Shown here: piece by piece, positions 56,495 through 64,000 of the stretch
How the letters are laid out: each line of letters starts with the position of its first letter
Numbering within the stretch: position 1 is the first letter of the stretch
From: Dipteris shenzhenensis
Taxonomy: Eukaryota > Polypodiophyta > Polypodiopsida > Gleicheniales
Length of the DNA stretch: 64,000 nucleotides
Assembly: GCA_047967505.1 (NCBI GenBank)
Contig: CM106540.1
Reading direction: 5' to 3' (one strand)
The notes under the pieces: model-generated
What the model was told of the DNA's origin: nothing
What the model saw: the letters and a program-made list of their open reading frames with translations, nothing else
Database searches by the model: none
Position numbers and translations under genes: made by a program

Positions 56495-57138
56495 CTTGGC
56501 ACTCCCGGTAAATCGGATTCCGGATCCGCATCCGAACCCACCGGTTCTCCGCTACGGTTCATCCTCGACGTCGCCACCGTCATCGTCCGCCACCGCCGCT
56601 GCTGCCGCTGCCGCCGGAACTGCTGGAGCCGCCGGCGCCGGTACTTGTACTGCCGGAGCCGCTTGCGCCGGTCGAAGTAAAGGTAGCTGCTGCGGGTTGA
56701 GAGCAAATCTGTGTAGTCCCAGGCGAACACGTCTTTGAAGGATTTCAGCAATGTCTCCAATTTTCCCCGAAATCCTTTATCGAGCTTCGCACTGACACGG
56801 ACGTTCTTTGGCTCCTCCTCCGTCCCGAGGTTAAGATCCAGCAGCTCGTCTTCTTTGACCCTCCGCGAGCGACGGAGTTCCTGCTCGAAAACTCTTTCCG
56901 CCTCCGCCACTCCTGCTTCGTCCGGCATGTCTCCTGTGCCTTCCGGTAGACTCCCTTCGACTGGTTCTTTCGTGGAACTGGATGACTCCTGCGTAGCCGA
57001 GGGAATCTGATGCTGATATTGCTTTAAAACGGCAACCACATCGACCTCGAACAAGCTTACCAGCTCCGTATTCCTACTGAAGTAGTCATCCTCCTCTTCG
57101 ACCCCCATTCCATCCATCATATGGATACCTTCCGCCAT
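56428..57138 (-). pseudogene. pol: Start of RT fused to the pol tail (element D)
   Basis: An acidic region of about 100 residues precedes the Gypsy RT N-terminal motif (ELLDLNLGTEEEPKNVRVSA ... LLKSFKDVFAWDYTDL). After DYTDL normal RT sequence is lost. An arginine-rich run in this frame follows; the neighbouring frame encodes a Gly-Ser-rich run, so the deletion probably also shifted the frame. The end, KSSNSKEELGGESLDYYH, runs into the LTR. An in-frame TGA just before 57138 separates it from the protease frame. Confidence 0.8.
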
Positions 57139-57144
57139 CGTCGG

Positions 57145-58179
57145 TCAGAATGGTGTCCTCAGCCCTTGTTTGGTATGTACCGAGAGCTTCAGCTTCTTTT
57201 TTCCTTTCCGAATGGTGATGCGGTCTGATTGCCAGTCTTGTTTCACACGGGCCTGCCGCAACCACGGTCTTCCGAGCAATAACGGGTATGACCCGCTAAT
57301 ATCCTCCATCCGGAGAATCACCGCAGCGATTTCGAACTTCACGCCGCAAACCTCCATTTTCAATCCACGGAGCAATCCTAACGGCTGCACTCTCCGTTGG
57401 TCTGCCATCCGAACGGCGAAGGGTGCTGATTCCCATTTTGTGATACCCAATGGCACCAGCATTTGTTCGGACAGGATGTTGACCCCAGACCCTCCGTCCA
57501 GCAACACCCCTCCCACACGGCTGTTCTCCAGTGTTACGGAAATTACCGGGACCGCTTCGTCAAAAACAGGAGGCTGTACTTCCGCTTCAGGCTTTATAGA
57601 TCCGTCTGACGACACTTCCATTGTTACCGCTTCCATCTCCGACTCCATCGCCCTGACTGGTTCCGTCAATTGTTTGACGAGAGAACTCCGGAAATTGGGT
57701 ACCAATGCTAACAATTGCTCCATTGTCATGTGTATTTGCTGTTTCCGCAAATCCTGCCATAAATCATATGGTTCAACACCCTCCTCGCCGGTCATCAGGC
57801 TGTCCTTCTGACTGGTAGGTAGACAAGTCGCTTCTGGCTGCTCTCCTTGCAGGCGCCTTGCCACCTTCGCACCATTCTCCGTCACCGAGACTGCCTTTTC
57901 CGCGCTCGGCCTAGGTAACACCGTTGGGGTTTTCTGGACCCATTCACCGACCGTCGACCGCACCTTTTGTTGTGCCTGCCAGTCCAACGCCGTAGGTCTC
58001 CCCTTCTCTTGCGGGGCCTTGTATTCCCGCACCTTTTCCTGGGATCGTGTGACCACGAGCACATCTCCGCTCGCACTTCCTCCCACTTTGCCTTCAACAG
58101 GGACACCCGCCGGTACTTCCGGTACTTCTTCGGACGTCGGACTAAGGCTGCTTGCTATCCTGTTGCTGACTGGCATCAT
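57145..58179 (-). CDS. pol: Retropepsin-like protease region (element D)
   Basis: 344 codons. The first 200 residues are a low-similarity charged region. The protease domain (residues about 205-330) carries LLDGGSGVNILS, in the D-(S/T/G)-G position of plant Gypsy proteases, and ends with YPLLLGRPWLRQARV, the typical LLGRPWL motif. The frame overlaps the gag frame by 38 bases in another register, so expression may need frameshifting or separate initiation. It stops at a TGA 4 codons before the next in-frame ATG, and the RT start follows in the same frame. Confidence 0.82.
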   Translation of the reverse strand: MMPVSNRIASSLSPTSEEVPEVPAGVPVEGKVGGSASGDVLVVTRSQEKVREYKAPQEKGRPTALDWQAQQKVRSTVGEWVQKTPTVLPRPSAEKAVSVTENGAKVARRLQGEQPEATCLPTSQKDSLMTGEEGVEPYDLWQDLRKQQIHMTMEQLLALVPNFRSSLVKQLTEPVRAMESEMEAVTMEVSSDGSIKPEAEVQPPVFDEAVPVISVTLENSRVGGVLLDGGSGVNILSEQMLVPLGITKWESAPFAVRMADQRRVQPLGLLRGLKMEVCGVKFEIAAVILRMEDISGSYPLLLGRPWLRQARVKQDWQSDRITIRKGKKKLKLSVHTKQGLRTPF

Positions 58180-59798
58180 CGCATTCGATAATCAGAACCG
58201 CATTCACTGCTGGTGTGGACTTGCCTTCGCCGGATCCCCAGATTGCTTCCTTTTCCGCCTTGTGGCGCTTGAATAATTTGCAATCTACCTTTCGATGTCC
58301 GGGTTGATTGCAATAAAAACATAGGAACGTCCGTTCCCCTGCTGGTTCATCTGCACCTGTTCCAGCCGTTCTCGGCCGCCAAGGTCTTCTCGCCGGTGTG
58401 GCTGGTACCGCGGCTGGTGCTGCGGCTGGTGCCGCAACTACCGCAGCCACCGCTGGTGTCGGGGCTATTCGTGCGTTATAGCGGCAGATCTCCGTGGTAT
58501 GCGTCGCTGTTTGGCAAATCGCACACCACCGCTCATTCAAACCGCATTCCTCTGCTAAGTGTCCTGCATTCCGGCACCGATTACACCAAGTATCCTTGCG
58601 AACTTTTGAAGAGGACCCTATTCCACTATCCCGGCTTTTGGCTCCGGCAGCAGATCCTTCCGGAAATGACTTCCCTGCCGTTTTTCCAGCCTTCCGCCTC
58701 ATGGAACGTTTGTCCTCCTCCTCATCCGACTGATCCGACTCCTCCTCATTATCGGTATCGGAGTCTCCCTCAGCCTCCTCATACTTCACTTTTCCTTTCC
58801 TTCCCTTGGAAGTAAACAGAACTTGTTCCGCCCTCACCGCTGCTTGGACGACTTCTTCCAATGAAAGAGCTTCCAGATCCAACGATGCCAGGGACCTTTT
58901 CAATCCTTTATTCAGCCCCTCCATGAAGTAAGCATTTTGGATGGGGACTGCCGGGGTAGTTGCTGCATCGAGGCGGCGGATCAACGACCGAAACCTGGCT
59001 GCATACGCCTCCACTTCTTGGTTCTTCTGTTCCAGTTTCCCCAGTTTGGCCAGGACATGAACACGGGTCTTGTCCTCCCGAAACCGGAGCAAAAAAGCAT
59101 CCCGCAGTAGATCAAACGTGGCGAAATGGGTAGCTCCATATTGCGCGATCCATACTGCCGCCTGCTTCTGCAGTGTCGGGATGAAAGTCGCCATCTTCAT
59201 AAGATCTGTCGCCTGCACTGGTGGAGCCGTATTCACCATCCATGCCATCTCAAATGACAGTATATGTGCATCCGCATCCTCCTTATGCCGTCCCGAAAAC
59301 TTGGGGTACTTCACCGTCATCCTGGGTACCAGTGGTGGAATAGCCGCGCTACTTACCGCCGGAACTCCACCCCCGCCTCCGCCTCCACCGCCTCCACCTC
59401 CCCTACCGGGATCTGGTGACGGACCTGGGGCTCCGCTTCCTGCAGGCACACCACCCCTCCGTCTCCTGGGACTCGGTGGTGGGGAATTCCGCAACGGTGA
59501 CGCTTCTTTCTTCCGGAGGAGTACTTGTTAAATCGAACGGGCTACTGTGTCCGGAGGATTCGCCTTCCTCCTGAACACCGGAAACGACTGGACCTTCCTC
59601 TCCTGGGATCAGCGGAGGTGTGTCAGAGCGGCTACTACTCTCACTATCCGTGAAGAAGCCGAAGAGAAGATCACGTTGAGCCACATATCTGTCATGCCGT
59701 TCCTCGCGGGTTGTACGTGCCGATACTGGAGTTGCAGGCTCCCGAGGCCGTGCCGGAGAGCGCGATGTTCCCCCTGGCTCACTCCCAGCGTCATTCAT
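58142..59798 (-). CDS. gag: Gag of element D
   Basis: The N-terminal part is read from an ATG at 59798 (MNDAGSEPGG). It passes in the 59403-59494 region into the 450-codon frame ending at 58142, so there is a one-base frame change in a Gly/Pro-rich stretch, either damage or recoding. The capsid domain (VKYPKFSGRHKEDADAHILS, RFREDKTRVHVLAKLGKLEQ) matches Retrotrans_gag. Acidic and lysine-rich linkers follow. There are three CCHC knuckles: CNRCRNAGHLAEEC, CAICQTATHTTEIC and CFYCNQPGHRKVDC. An Ala/Pro-rich spacer separates the second and third. The product should form particles. Confidence 0.88.
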
Positions 59799-59904
59799 GC
59801 GCTAGTCCACGCACCGAGGAATCAGAGTATTACAGATGGGGAGCATCCAACCTCTCCGGGGTATCCACCGCGACGAACATGGAAATCTTCCGTGGTCGCC
59901 AAAG

Positions 59905-60383
59905 TGTTAGCCCTCTCTACTCTGAAGACTAACTCGAAACGCACTACTGCGACAGATTTACATGCGTAATCGAACTTCAGAACTGCGTATGAAAATTCAT
60001 AGAGTAGAACAGTGATCAACAGAATCATTCATGATAAAACAATAAGATAGATGCAATAGAATATCTGTATTACACTTCTCCGAGCAGTACAACACCGTAC
60101 TCTCTGATACATAACAATGTTCCTCTTCTGATCACACTGATCCTTGCTCCGATCCTCATCAATGAGCCCCCTGAATGATCGCTCTCTTCTCTTTTATCTA
60201 ACCGGCACACATAACTCCTTCACGGTTGCCGTGACGGTTGCCGTGCCTCGTCAGTTCTCCGCCTGGTCCTAGAACTTCCGTCTTTTCATATCTCACTATA
60301 AACTAGATACAACGTATTAATGATAATAATCTAAGGACTCCCCCCCTAGTTCCTCTTTGCTGTTGCTGCTTTTGCCCTTAACA
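59905..60383 (-). repeat. 5' LTR of element D
   Basis: 479 bp, partner of 56016-56494. Next to it the minus strand reads CTTTGGCGACCACGGAAG, the presumed primer-binding region. TGGCGACC suggests a tRNA 3' end, but I cannot name the tRNA. Confidence 0.95.
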
Positions 60384-60697
60384 CCTTGAACTCTTTCTAA
60401 ACCCTGGAACCTCCTTCTGAACCCTTAAACTCCTCCTAAACCCTACAACCCCCAATGAAGGCGAAAGCCTTCATTACCCCAACAACAATGGTTTACGTGC
60501 CTTTTACACATGCTTGCATTTTGTTTCCTCACCACACTTAAGCCTACGTCTCTCACCGGAACACGACTCGAGGTCCTAAGCTACACATATACTACAATGA
60601 CAAACCCAATATATCTATAGGTGACAAAAAGCCTCGGAACCCTGCAACATAGAATACCTAGCTCTTCCTATGAAAGCGGTAGGAAAGAGCCAACATT

Positions 60698-60714
60698 TGG
60701 CGCCGTTGCCGGGG
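60698..60714 (+). promoter_or_regulatory. Primer-binding site of Gypsy C (tRNA-Asp)
   Basis: TGGCGCCGTTGCCGGGG lies two bases after the LTR. It is complementary to the conserved 3' end of plant tRNA-Asp, the primer typical of Athila/Tat Gypsy elements. Confidence 0.93.
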
Positions 60715-60886
60715 AGACTAGCGTCTCAAGTAGCAAGTAAACATGCGTAGGTAGGTGTAAAAGCCACATGATGTACAATTAGGCTAGGTAGTGGACACGG
60801 TTGCGTAGAGCTTTCAATTACGATCATTTTACCTTTTTACAGAAAGGCAAACCGAGCTCTCCATAAAGAGTTATGGCTCGGGAAGA

Positions 60887-60942
60887 GTTTAGGGTTAAAC
60901 CCTAAACCTAAACCCTAAACCTAAAATCCAAACCTATAAAAA
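60887..60942 (+). promoter_or_regulatory. Telo-box palindrome and TATA-like word in the Gypsy C leader
   Basis: GTTTAGGGTT at 60887-60896 is mirrored by AACCCTAAAC, forming a 21-bp palindrome. A second AAACCCTAAA lies at 60910-60919. CTATAAAAA follows at 60934-60942, then a pyrimidine-rich stretch and an ATG with a GTAAGT donor-like word at 61064-61071. Telo-box plus TATA plus pyrimidine-rich leader is a known plant promoter layout. Here it sits downstream of the LTR, so it may be captured host sequence or a second promoter. Confidence 0.45.
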
Positions 60943-61219
60943 CCTACTCCACCCCCCCTCATTCTTCATCTTTCACTTTTGCCTCCATTCTCTTCCTCCT
61001 TCCGAGCCCCACGCAAGACACTCCTCCCTCTCCATCGACCGCCCCCTTACTCCTATCCTCGCCATGTAAGTGACATCGAGCCCTTCTCGCAGCGATGACC
61101 TAGCCTTCCACCCACCGTCCATTGTTCCGCCGCGACAATCCCGTTCCATCGAGAAAGACTTGGAAAGCGTCAGGTAACCACTTCGCCTTGCTTTTCAATT
61201 TCCGTCTTTCAGTTTTTTT

Positions 61220-62020
61220 GTTGTTGCTCTTTTACCCCTCCCCCTCCACCACCATCTCCCCCTACCACCTCCCCTCTCCCCCTCCACTACCACCTCCCCT
61301 CCTTCCCCCCCCCTTCATCCCCACCTCCCCCTCACCTCCCCCTCTCCCCCTCCCCCTCCACTACCACCTCCCCCTCACTACCACCTCCCCTCCTTCCCCC
61401 CCCCCTTCATCCCCACCTCCCCCTCACCTCCCCCTCTCCCCCTCCCCCTCCACTACCACCTCCCCCTCACCTCCCCCTCTCCCCCTCCCCCTACCACCTC
61501 CACTCTCCCCCTCCACTACCACCTCCCCTCCTTCCCCCCCCCTTCATCCCCACCTCCCCCTCACCTCCCCCTCTCCCCCTCCCCCTCCACTACCACCTCC
61601 CCCTCACATCACCCCCTCCCCCTCTTTCCCCCCCCCTCCACCACCACCTCCCCCCTCCCCCTTCATCTCCCCCTCCCCCTCCCCCATCCCCCTCTCTCCC
61701 CTTCATTCTCTCTCCCACCCCCTCTCTCTCTCACTCTCTCCTCTCTCCCCCTCATTCCCTCCCTCTCTCTCTCACTCTCTCCTCTCTCCCCCTCATTCCC
61801 TCCCCCACCCCCCTCTCTCCCCCTTACCCCCTCGCCCCCCATCCCCCTCTCTCCCCCTTACCCCCCTCATTCCCCCATCCCCCTCTCTCCCCCTTACCCC
61901 CCTCGCCCCCCCATCCCCCTCTCTCCCCCTTACCCCCCTCGCCCCCCCCCATCCCCCTCTCTCCCCCTTACCCCCCTCGTCCCCCCATCCACCACTCTCC
62001 TCTGTCCACCCCCCTGCGAC
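61220..62020 (+). repeat. Polypyrimidine tract (CCCCTCCCC) in the Gypsy C leader
   Basis: About 800 bp almost purely of C and T on the plus strand. It includes larger repeated blocks (CTTCATCCCCACCTCCCCCTC near 61309, 61409 and 61541; CTCATTCCCTCCC later). The 539-codon ORF spanning it is a by-product of composition. Confidence 0.92.
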
Positions 62021-62700
62021 CCCCCACCCCCCGCGGCGGCGCACCGCACCGCCCCCGCCCGCAACCCAGTGGCGCACAGCGCCGCCACCCCCGCCCGCCG
62101 CCCCGCGGCGGCGCACCGCGTCGCCCCCGCCCGCAACCCAGTGGCGCACAGCGCCGCCACCCGCGCCCGCCCCTGTCGCCCCGTGGCGGCGACCCCGCGC
62201 CGCCCCCGCCCACGCCACCCCCGCCCGCCGCCCCGCGGCGACGACCCCGCGCCGCCCCCGCCCACGCCACCCCGCCCACCCCGCCCGTGCCCCCCGCCCA
62301 CCCCGCCCGCGCCCCGCGACCCGCACCCCGCCATCGCCACCCCCGCCCACCCGGCCCGCGCTCCCCGACCCGCACCCCGCCCGGTGGCGCACGCAGCGCC
62401 GCCCGTCCAGCGCCGCCCTCCCCCGCCCTCCCCCTGCGTCACTCCCCTCACACCCCGCCCCCTCAGCTCTCTCACCCCCCGCTACGCGCCCCCGCCCTCC
62501 CCCGTCACCCCCCTCGCACAGCCCTTTCCCCCCCCTGCGTCACTCCGCACTCACCCCGCCCCCTCTCACCTCTCACCCCTCGCTCCCCGCCCCCCGCCCC
62601 CCGGCGGCGCACACAGCGCCGCCCCCCTTCCTCCTCCCCTGCGCACCCCCCTTGCGACACCCCCCCCCCCCGGGCGCCGCCATCGGGAAAGCCCCCCACC
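62021..62700 (+). repeat. GC-rich CGCCCCCGCCC tract in the Gypsy C leader
   Basis: A very GC-rich stretch with repeats of GCGGCGCACCGC, CAACCCAGTGGCGCACAGCG and CGCCCCCGCCCACGCC. It reads as proline, alanine and arginine strings in all frames and is not considered coding. Many CpG sites remain. Confidence 0.88.

Positions 62701-62701
<1 letters not shown>

Positions 62702-62735
<34 letters not shown>
62702..62735 (+). repeat. Poly(A) run of about 34
   Basis: An uninterrupted A run between the GC-rich tract and the GTTAG-rich segment. It could be a retroposition tail or simple repeat expansion. Confidence 0.95.
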
Positions 62736-62739
<4 letters not shown>

Positions 62740-63035
62740 AACCTAAAACTAACCTCAGGTTAGTTACTAACTACGGTTAGGTTAGTCGATTAACCCTAGG
62801 TTAGTTAGTCCTAACTACAGTTAGGTTAGGTTAGTTAGGTTAGTTAACCCTAGATTAGTTAGTTAACCTCGGTTAGATTAGCTACGTAGGTTTGGTTAGT
62901 AGTAACTGAGGTTAGGTTAGTTTAGTTAGCCCTCAGTTAGGTTAGACTAACTTCAGTTAGTATCTAACTAAAGTTAGTTAAACTTCCCAGTTATAGTAAC
63001 TGGGAGGACCTAGGTTAGTTAGTCTAACTAGAGTC
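62736..63035 (+). repeat. GGTTAGTTAG-type irregular repeat
   Basis: About 300 bp built from GTTAGTTAG, GGTTAGGTTAG, AACTAACC and GTTAACC words in both orientations, with many short palindromes (GGTTAACC-like). It is not a regular telomere repeat. Confidence 0.85.
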
Positions 63036-63492
63036 ACTTGGTTTCAACCCCTCGGTTGGACTTAAAGTCCATTCACACCACCATTAGGACCCCCCAAAAC
63101 GACAAATTTAGCCCTCCTTTAACCCCTCGAAACTCATCCGTTTGGGACCCAAATTGAACCCCGTTTGAACCCACATTTCACACACGGAAACACCACGTTA
63201 CGGGGTATTTTTCCAGCCCATTGCACACCATTTCGGCATCCCTAGCACACGTTCGTTTGCGCCCCCTTGTGGGCCTCATTTTGCATTAATTCACTCGTAT
63301 TTTCACGCCGCGACCTCCGATTAACGATCCGTCTGCACCGGCACATTTCCCTACACACGTAGGACAATCCTAGGCACATTATTAACATGACGGTCCCTAC
63401 ACAAACTAACATCACTCTAACTCTCCTAATGACACCACCTCCACACCCACACTTGGGGTAGCGATCCCCTTAGCCAATCACGCACCATCTAC
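63036..63492 (+). other. Unassigned end of the Gypsy C leader
   Basis: Mixed sequence between the repeats and gag. No ORF or motif is recognised. Confidence 0.6.
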
Positions 63493-64000
63493 ATGCACTT
63501 ACGTTCCGGCCAACGACTTCGACTCCAGCGCTCGCCCAATCCGCATCTAACTCCACTGCAACAACCGCCCCTGCCAATCCTCTACCCCGAATCCCCCCCT
63601 GAGGTTCAACAACTTCCTTTAACTCCTCCACGCCCCAACATGGCTGGAGGTCGTCCTGAGCATGATGGGGACATCGAGCTCGATGCCGAGGCTGACAACT
63701 TCTTCAATCGATGAAATCACAACAATCACGGCCGACGCCCCTTGGGAAAACTGGAACTTCCCAAATATAATGGTAGGGGAGACCCTGCTCGCTTCCTCCA
63801 ACATTTTGATGCCGCATGTCGAGCAGGTGGTGATCAATCCCATGAAACTAAGGTGGCTTGGTTTCCAATGGCCTTAACTGATGAGGCGTCAGAATGGTAC
63901 CTCGACCTTCTTGTGGAAGAACATGCTACATGGGACCTACTTCAAACCGAATTCAAACGTCGCTTTCAAACGGAGAGGCTACAAGATGATCCCGCTCTCC
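63493..64000 (+). pseudogene. gag: Gag of Gypsy C, 5' part (runs off the window)
   Basis: The ATG at 63493 begins MHLRSGQRLRLQ, like the LRSG-type starts of Athila gag. A proline-rich segment follows, then the capsid domain: KLELPKYNGRGDPARFLQHF, LTDEASEWYLDLL and FKRRFQTERL. One in-frame TGA at 63712-63714 interrupts it and the same frame continues to the window end. The copy is therefore either inactivated by one mutation or needs readthrough. Confidence 0.85.

Larger units (their letters stand above)
56016..60383 (-). mobile_element. Family D Gypsy deletion derivative, very young
   Basis: A 4368-bp minus-strand element inside the Gypsy C LTR. CCTTG at 56011-56015 is repeated at 60384-60388. 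The LTRs are 479 bp each, TGTTAGCCCTC to CCCTTAACA, with one base difference (GATCGACAG against GATCAACAG). The interior encodes gag with three zinc knuckles, a retropepsin-like protease, and only the first residues of RT before the remainder of pol is deleted. It needs a helper for reverse transcription and integration. It is more GC-rich than the surrounding DNA and shows none of the C-to-T decay of the Copia-A copies. Confidence 0.95.
55053..60695 (+). repeat. 5' LTR of Gypsy C, split by element D
   Basis: It starts TGTTGACTCTGTTTCAAC and ends GAGCCAACA, two bases before the PBS. Subtracting element D and one target duplication leaves about 1270 bp, in two parts: 55053-56015 and 60389-60695. 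It contains, in order, a tandem array, a TATA box, a CCT-rich run, and TCTAAACCCTGGAAC-type repeats that continue on both sides of D. Confidence 0.9.
55053..64000 (+). mobile_element. Gypsy family C element, 5' part (continues beyond window)
   Basis: A plus-strand Ty3/Gypsy element inserted in E2. The 5' LTR (55053-60695) is interrupted by element D. A tRNA-Asp primer-binding site follows at 60698, then an unusual leader of about 2.8 kb, then gag from 63493. The rest of the element and its 3' LTR lie outside the window, so the target duplication cannot be confirmed; the five bases to the left are ATGAC. The PBS type and gag point to the Athila/Tat branch of plant Gypsy elements. Confidence 0.9.

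Noticed and set aside
57170-57811. 213-codon plus-strand ORF
   Set aside because: Antisense shadow of the protease frame of element D, which has real motifs.
56016-60383. Host GC-rich gene cluster
   Set aside because: Flanking 479-bp direct repeats, target duplication, gag knuckles and protease show it is a retroelement.
60698-60714. tRNA-Asp gene fragment
   Set aside because: Only the complement of the tRNA 3' end is present, directly after an LTR, so it is a primer-binding site.
61122-62741. 539-codon ORF rich in proline
   Set aside because: It is produced by the polypyrimidine and CGCC repeats, with no domain, and the other frames are equally open. Composition explains it.
62736-63035. 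Interstitial telomere
   Set aside because: The GTTAG-type words are irregular and in both orientations, with no regular TTTAGGG array.

Overview
The window is eukaryotic and almost certainly from a land plant with a large, repeat-rich genome. The evidence is Copia primer-binding sites complementary to initiator tRNA-Met, a Gypsy primer-binding site complementary to tRNA-Asp, plant-type telo-boxes, and gag, protease, integrase and reverse transcriptase families typical of plant LTR retrotransposons. I cannot name the species. No complete host gene is recognisable. Nearly all that can be identified is LTR-retrotransposon sequence in several nested layers, separated by AT-rich, CT-rich or tandemly repeated spacer.

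Layout. At 1-819 an open frame of unknown function is split by a solo Copia LTR (276-633). From 0.8 to 6.4 kb there is spacer with a 70-bp tandem duplication, a foldback repeat of about 680 bp (2473-3152) and a decayed gag. From 6.4 to 18.3 kb lie two minus-strand Copia elements of one family, called Copia-A here. Element 1 (6371-12122) is truncated and carries a young gag-only LTR element (8341-10977) in its gag. Element 2 (12763-18337) is full length with both LTRs and a target duplication. The 18.3-23.2 kb stretch is spacer with minisatellites and a proline-rich coding-like remnant. Element 3 (23163-27842) is a truncated Copia-A copy containing a MITE-like insertion. An old Gypsy LTR lies at 28080-29921. 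A decayed Gypsy protease-RT segment lies at 34.3-35.9 kb and contains a 294-bp insertion flanked by a 9-bp duplication. A tandem repeat of about 177 bp follows at 36.35-36.83 kb. Element 5 (38409-42915, plus strand) and element 4 (43488-45562, minus strand) are further Copia-A copies with internal deletions.

From 46.3 to 55.05 kb there are two copies of another family, called E here. It has LTRs of about 1.8 kb, a gag, and a 339-codon acidic ORF of unknown function, with no recognisable pol. The second copy is cut by a Gypsy element (family C, 55053 to beyond the window end). The 5' LTR of that element is in turn interrupted by a very young deletion derivative (family D, 56016-60383, LTRs differing at one base). 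The order of insertion is therefore E, then C, then D. The C leader (60.7-63.5 kb) is unusual: a promoter-like telo-box and TATA segment, 1.5 kb of polypyrimidine and GC-rich sequence, a poly(A) run and GTTAG-type repeats all precede gag.

The elements form a graded series of decay. Family D and the gag-only element are nearly intact. The Copia-A copies and the Gypsy pol remnant carry many in-frame stops, and wherever a sister copy allows comparison most are CAG to TAG, CAA to TAA or CGA to TGA. That is the expected footprint of cytosine methylation followed by deamination, especially at CHG sites. The best candidates for something undescribed are the gag plus acidic-ORF family E, the composite leader of Gypsy C, the interchangeable tandem arrays upstream of the TATA box in the family-C LTR, and the recurrent CAACCTATTG palindromes.
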